Made by a program: the position numbers and the translations under genes. Shown here one piece after another: positions 63,881-64,000 of a stretch of DNA of 64,000 nt. Source of the DNA: Euglena gracilis (taxonomy: Eukaryota; Euglenida; Euglenophyceae; Euglenales); NCBI GenBank assembly GCA_039621445.1, contig CP154954.1, positions 77,200,073 through 77,264,072 of the forward strand, read 5' to 3'. Positions within the stretch are counted from its first letter, which is position 1; the number at the start of each line of letters is the position of its first letter. The notes under the pieces were generated by a model. That model saw only the letters and a program-made list of their open reading frames with translations, did not search any database and was not told the origin of the DNA.

Positions 63881-64000
63881 TATTATTTTTTGTGTATTCA
63901 TGCATTCTTTGTGTATCACCAAAATCCTGTGTATCACCAAAAAATATTTTTGTGTATCCATGTGTATCACCAAAAAAAATTCGTGTATCCCTGCGTATCA
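63880..64000. repeat. GTGTATCACCAAAAA minisatellite-like sequence, right side
   Basis: At least four copies of a GTGTATCACCAAAA(n) unit; matches the array at 21,190-21,318 left of element B, in the same orientation. It runs off the window end. Confidence 0.7.

Noticed and set aside
1-64000. CRISPR arrays, rRNA or tRNA genes, bacterial operons
   Set aside because: No regularly spaced repeats, no rRNA blocks and no cloverleaf with both promoter boxes was seen; the sequence is eukaryotic in style.

Overview
The window looks like nuclear DNA of an alga with a complex (secondary or higher) plastid. The main evidence is a spliced gene in the left third (about 11.1-19.6 kb, plus strand) for bacterial-type ribosomal protein L35 (bL35). 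It is preceded by a hydrophobic signal peptide ending in an Ala-x-Ala/Phe junction, the pattern used for plastid import in cryptophytes, haptophytes and stramenopiles. Genus and even phylum stay open. Other eukaryotic signs are long introns with poly-C tracts before the acceptor AG, microsatellites, and DIRS, Ty3/gypsy and hAT-like transposons. I see no tRNA or rRNA gene, CRISPR array or bacterial operon.

Layout. 1-20.8 kb is intron and intergenic sequence full of C/G homopolymer runs, microsatellites and short inverted-repeat elements. It holds small exons of an unrecognised tryptophan-rich host gene (3.7-4.1 kb) and the bL35 gene. 21,319-62,007 is one continuous nest of transposons. The outermost is a DIRS-type tyrosine-recombinase retrotransposon (B, plus strand). 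Near its 5' end B was hit by a second DIRS element (C, plus, 21,575-30,789), which was itself hit by a third (A, minus, 21,997-26,642). In its RNase H/methyltransferase region B was also hit by a Ty3/gypsy chromovirus (El1, minus, 33,437-60,348), whose integrase gene was later hit by a second chromovirus (El2, plus, 39,887-53,900). Target duplications, LTR ends and the DIRS internal complementary regions fix these borders to within a few bases. Removing the inserts leaves B at about 4.56 kb, close to C (about 4.57 kb) and A (4.65 kb), which supports the reconstruction. To the right (62.1-63.5 kb) lies a broken hAT-like transposase.

El2 is unusually large for a chromovirus (14.0 kb). It has a very long gag, protease-RT-RNase H-integrase in one long frame, and an extra gene (ORF3) between integrase and the 3' LTR. 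El1 has the same ORF3, so it is a conserved part of the family. El1 has lost most of gag, protease and RT; in their place stands a 4.8-kb tandem array of gene-like units coding for a stand-alone Dam-type adenine-methyltransferase-like domain, the same domain that follows RNase H in the DIRS elements. El2 is densely filled with short perfect hairpins from LTR to LTR, which I cannot explain from coding alone.

Most transposon frames are interrupted by one-base shifts, often at C or G runs, so most element genes are annotated as pseudogenes. Exon borders of host genes and starts of many transposon frames are inferred.
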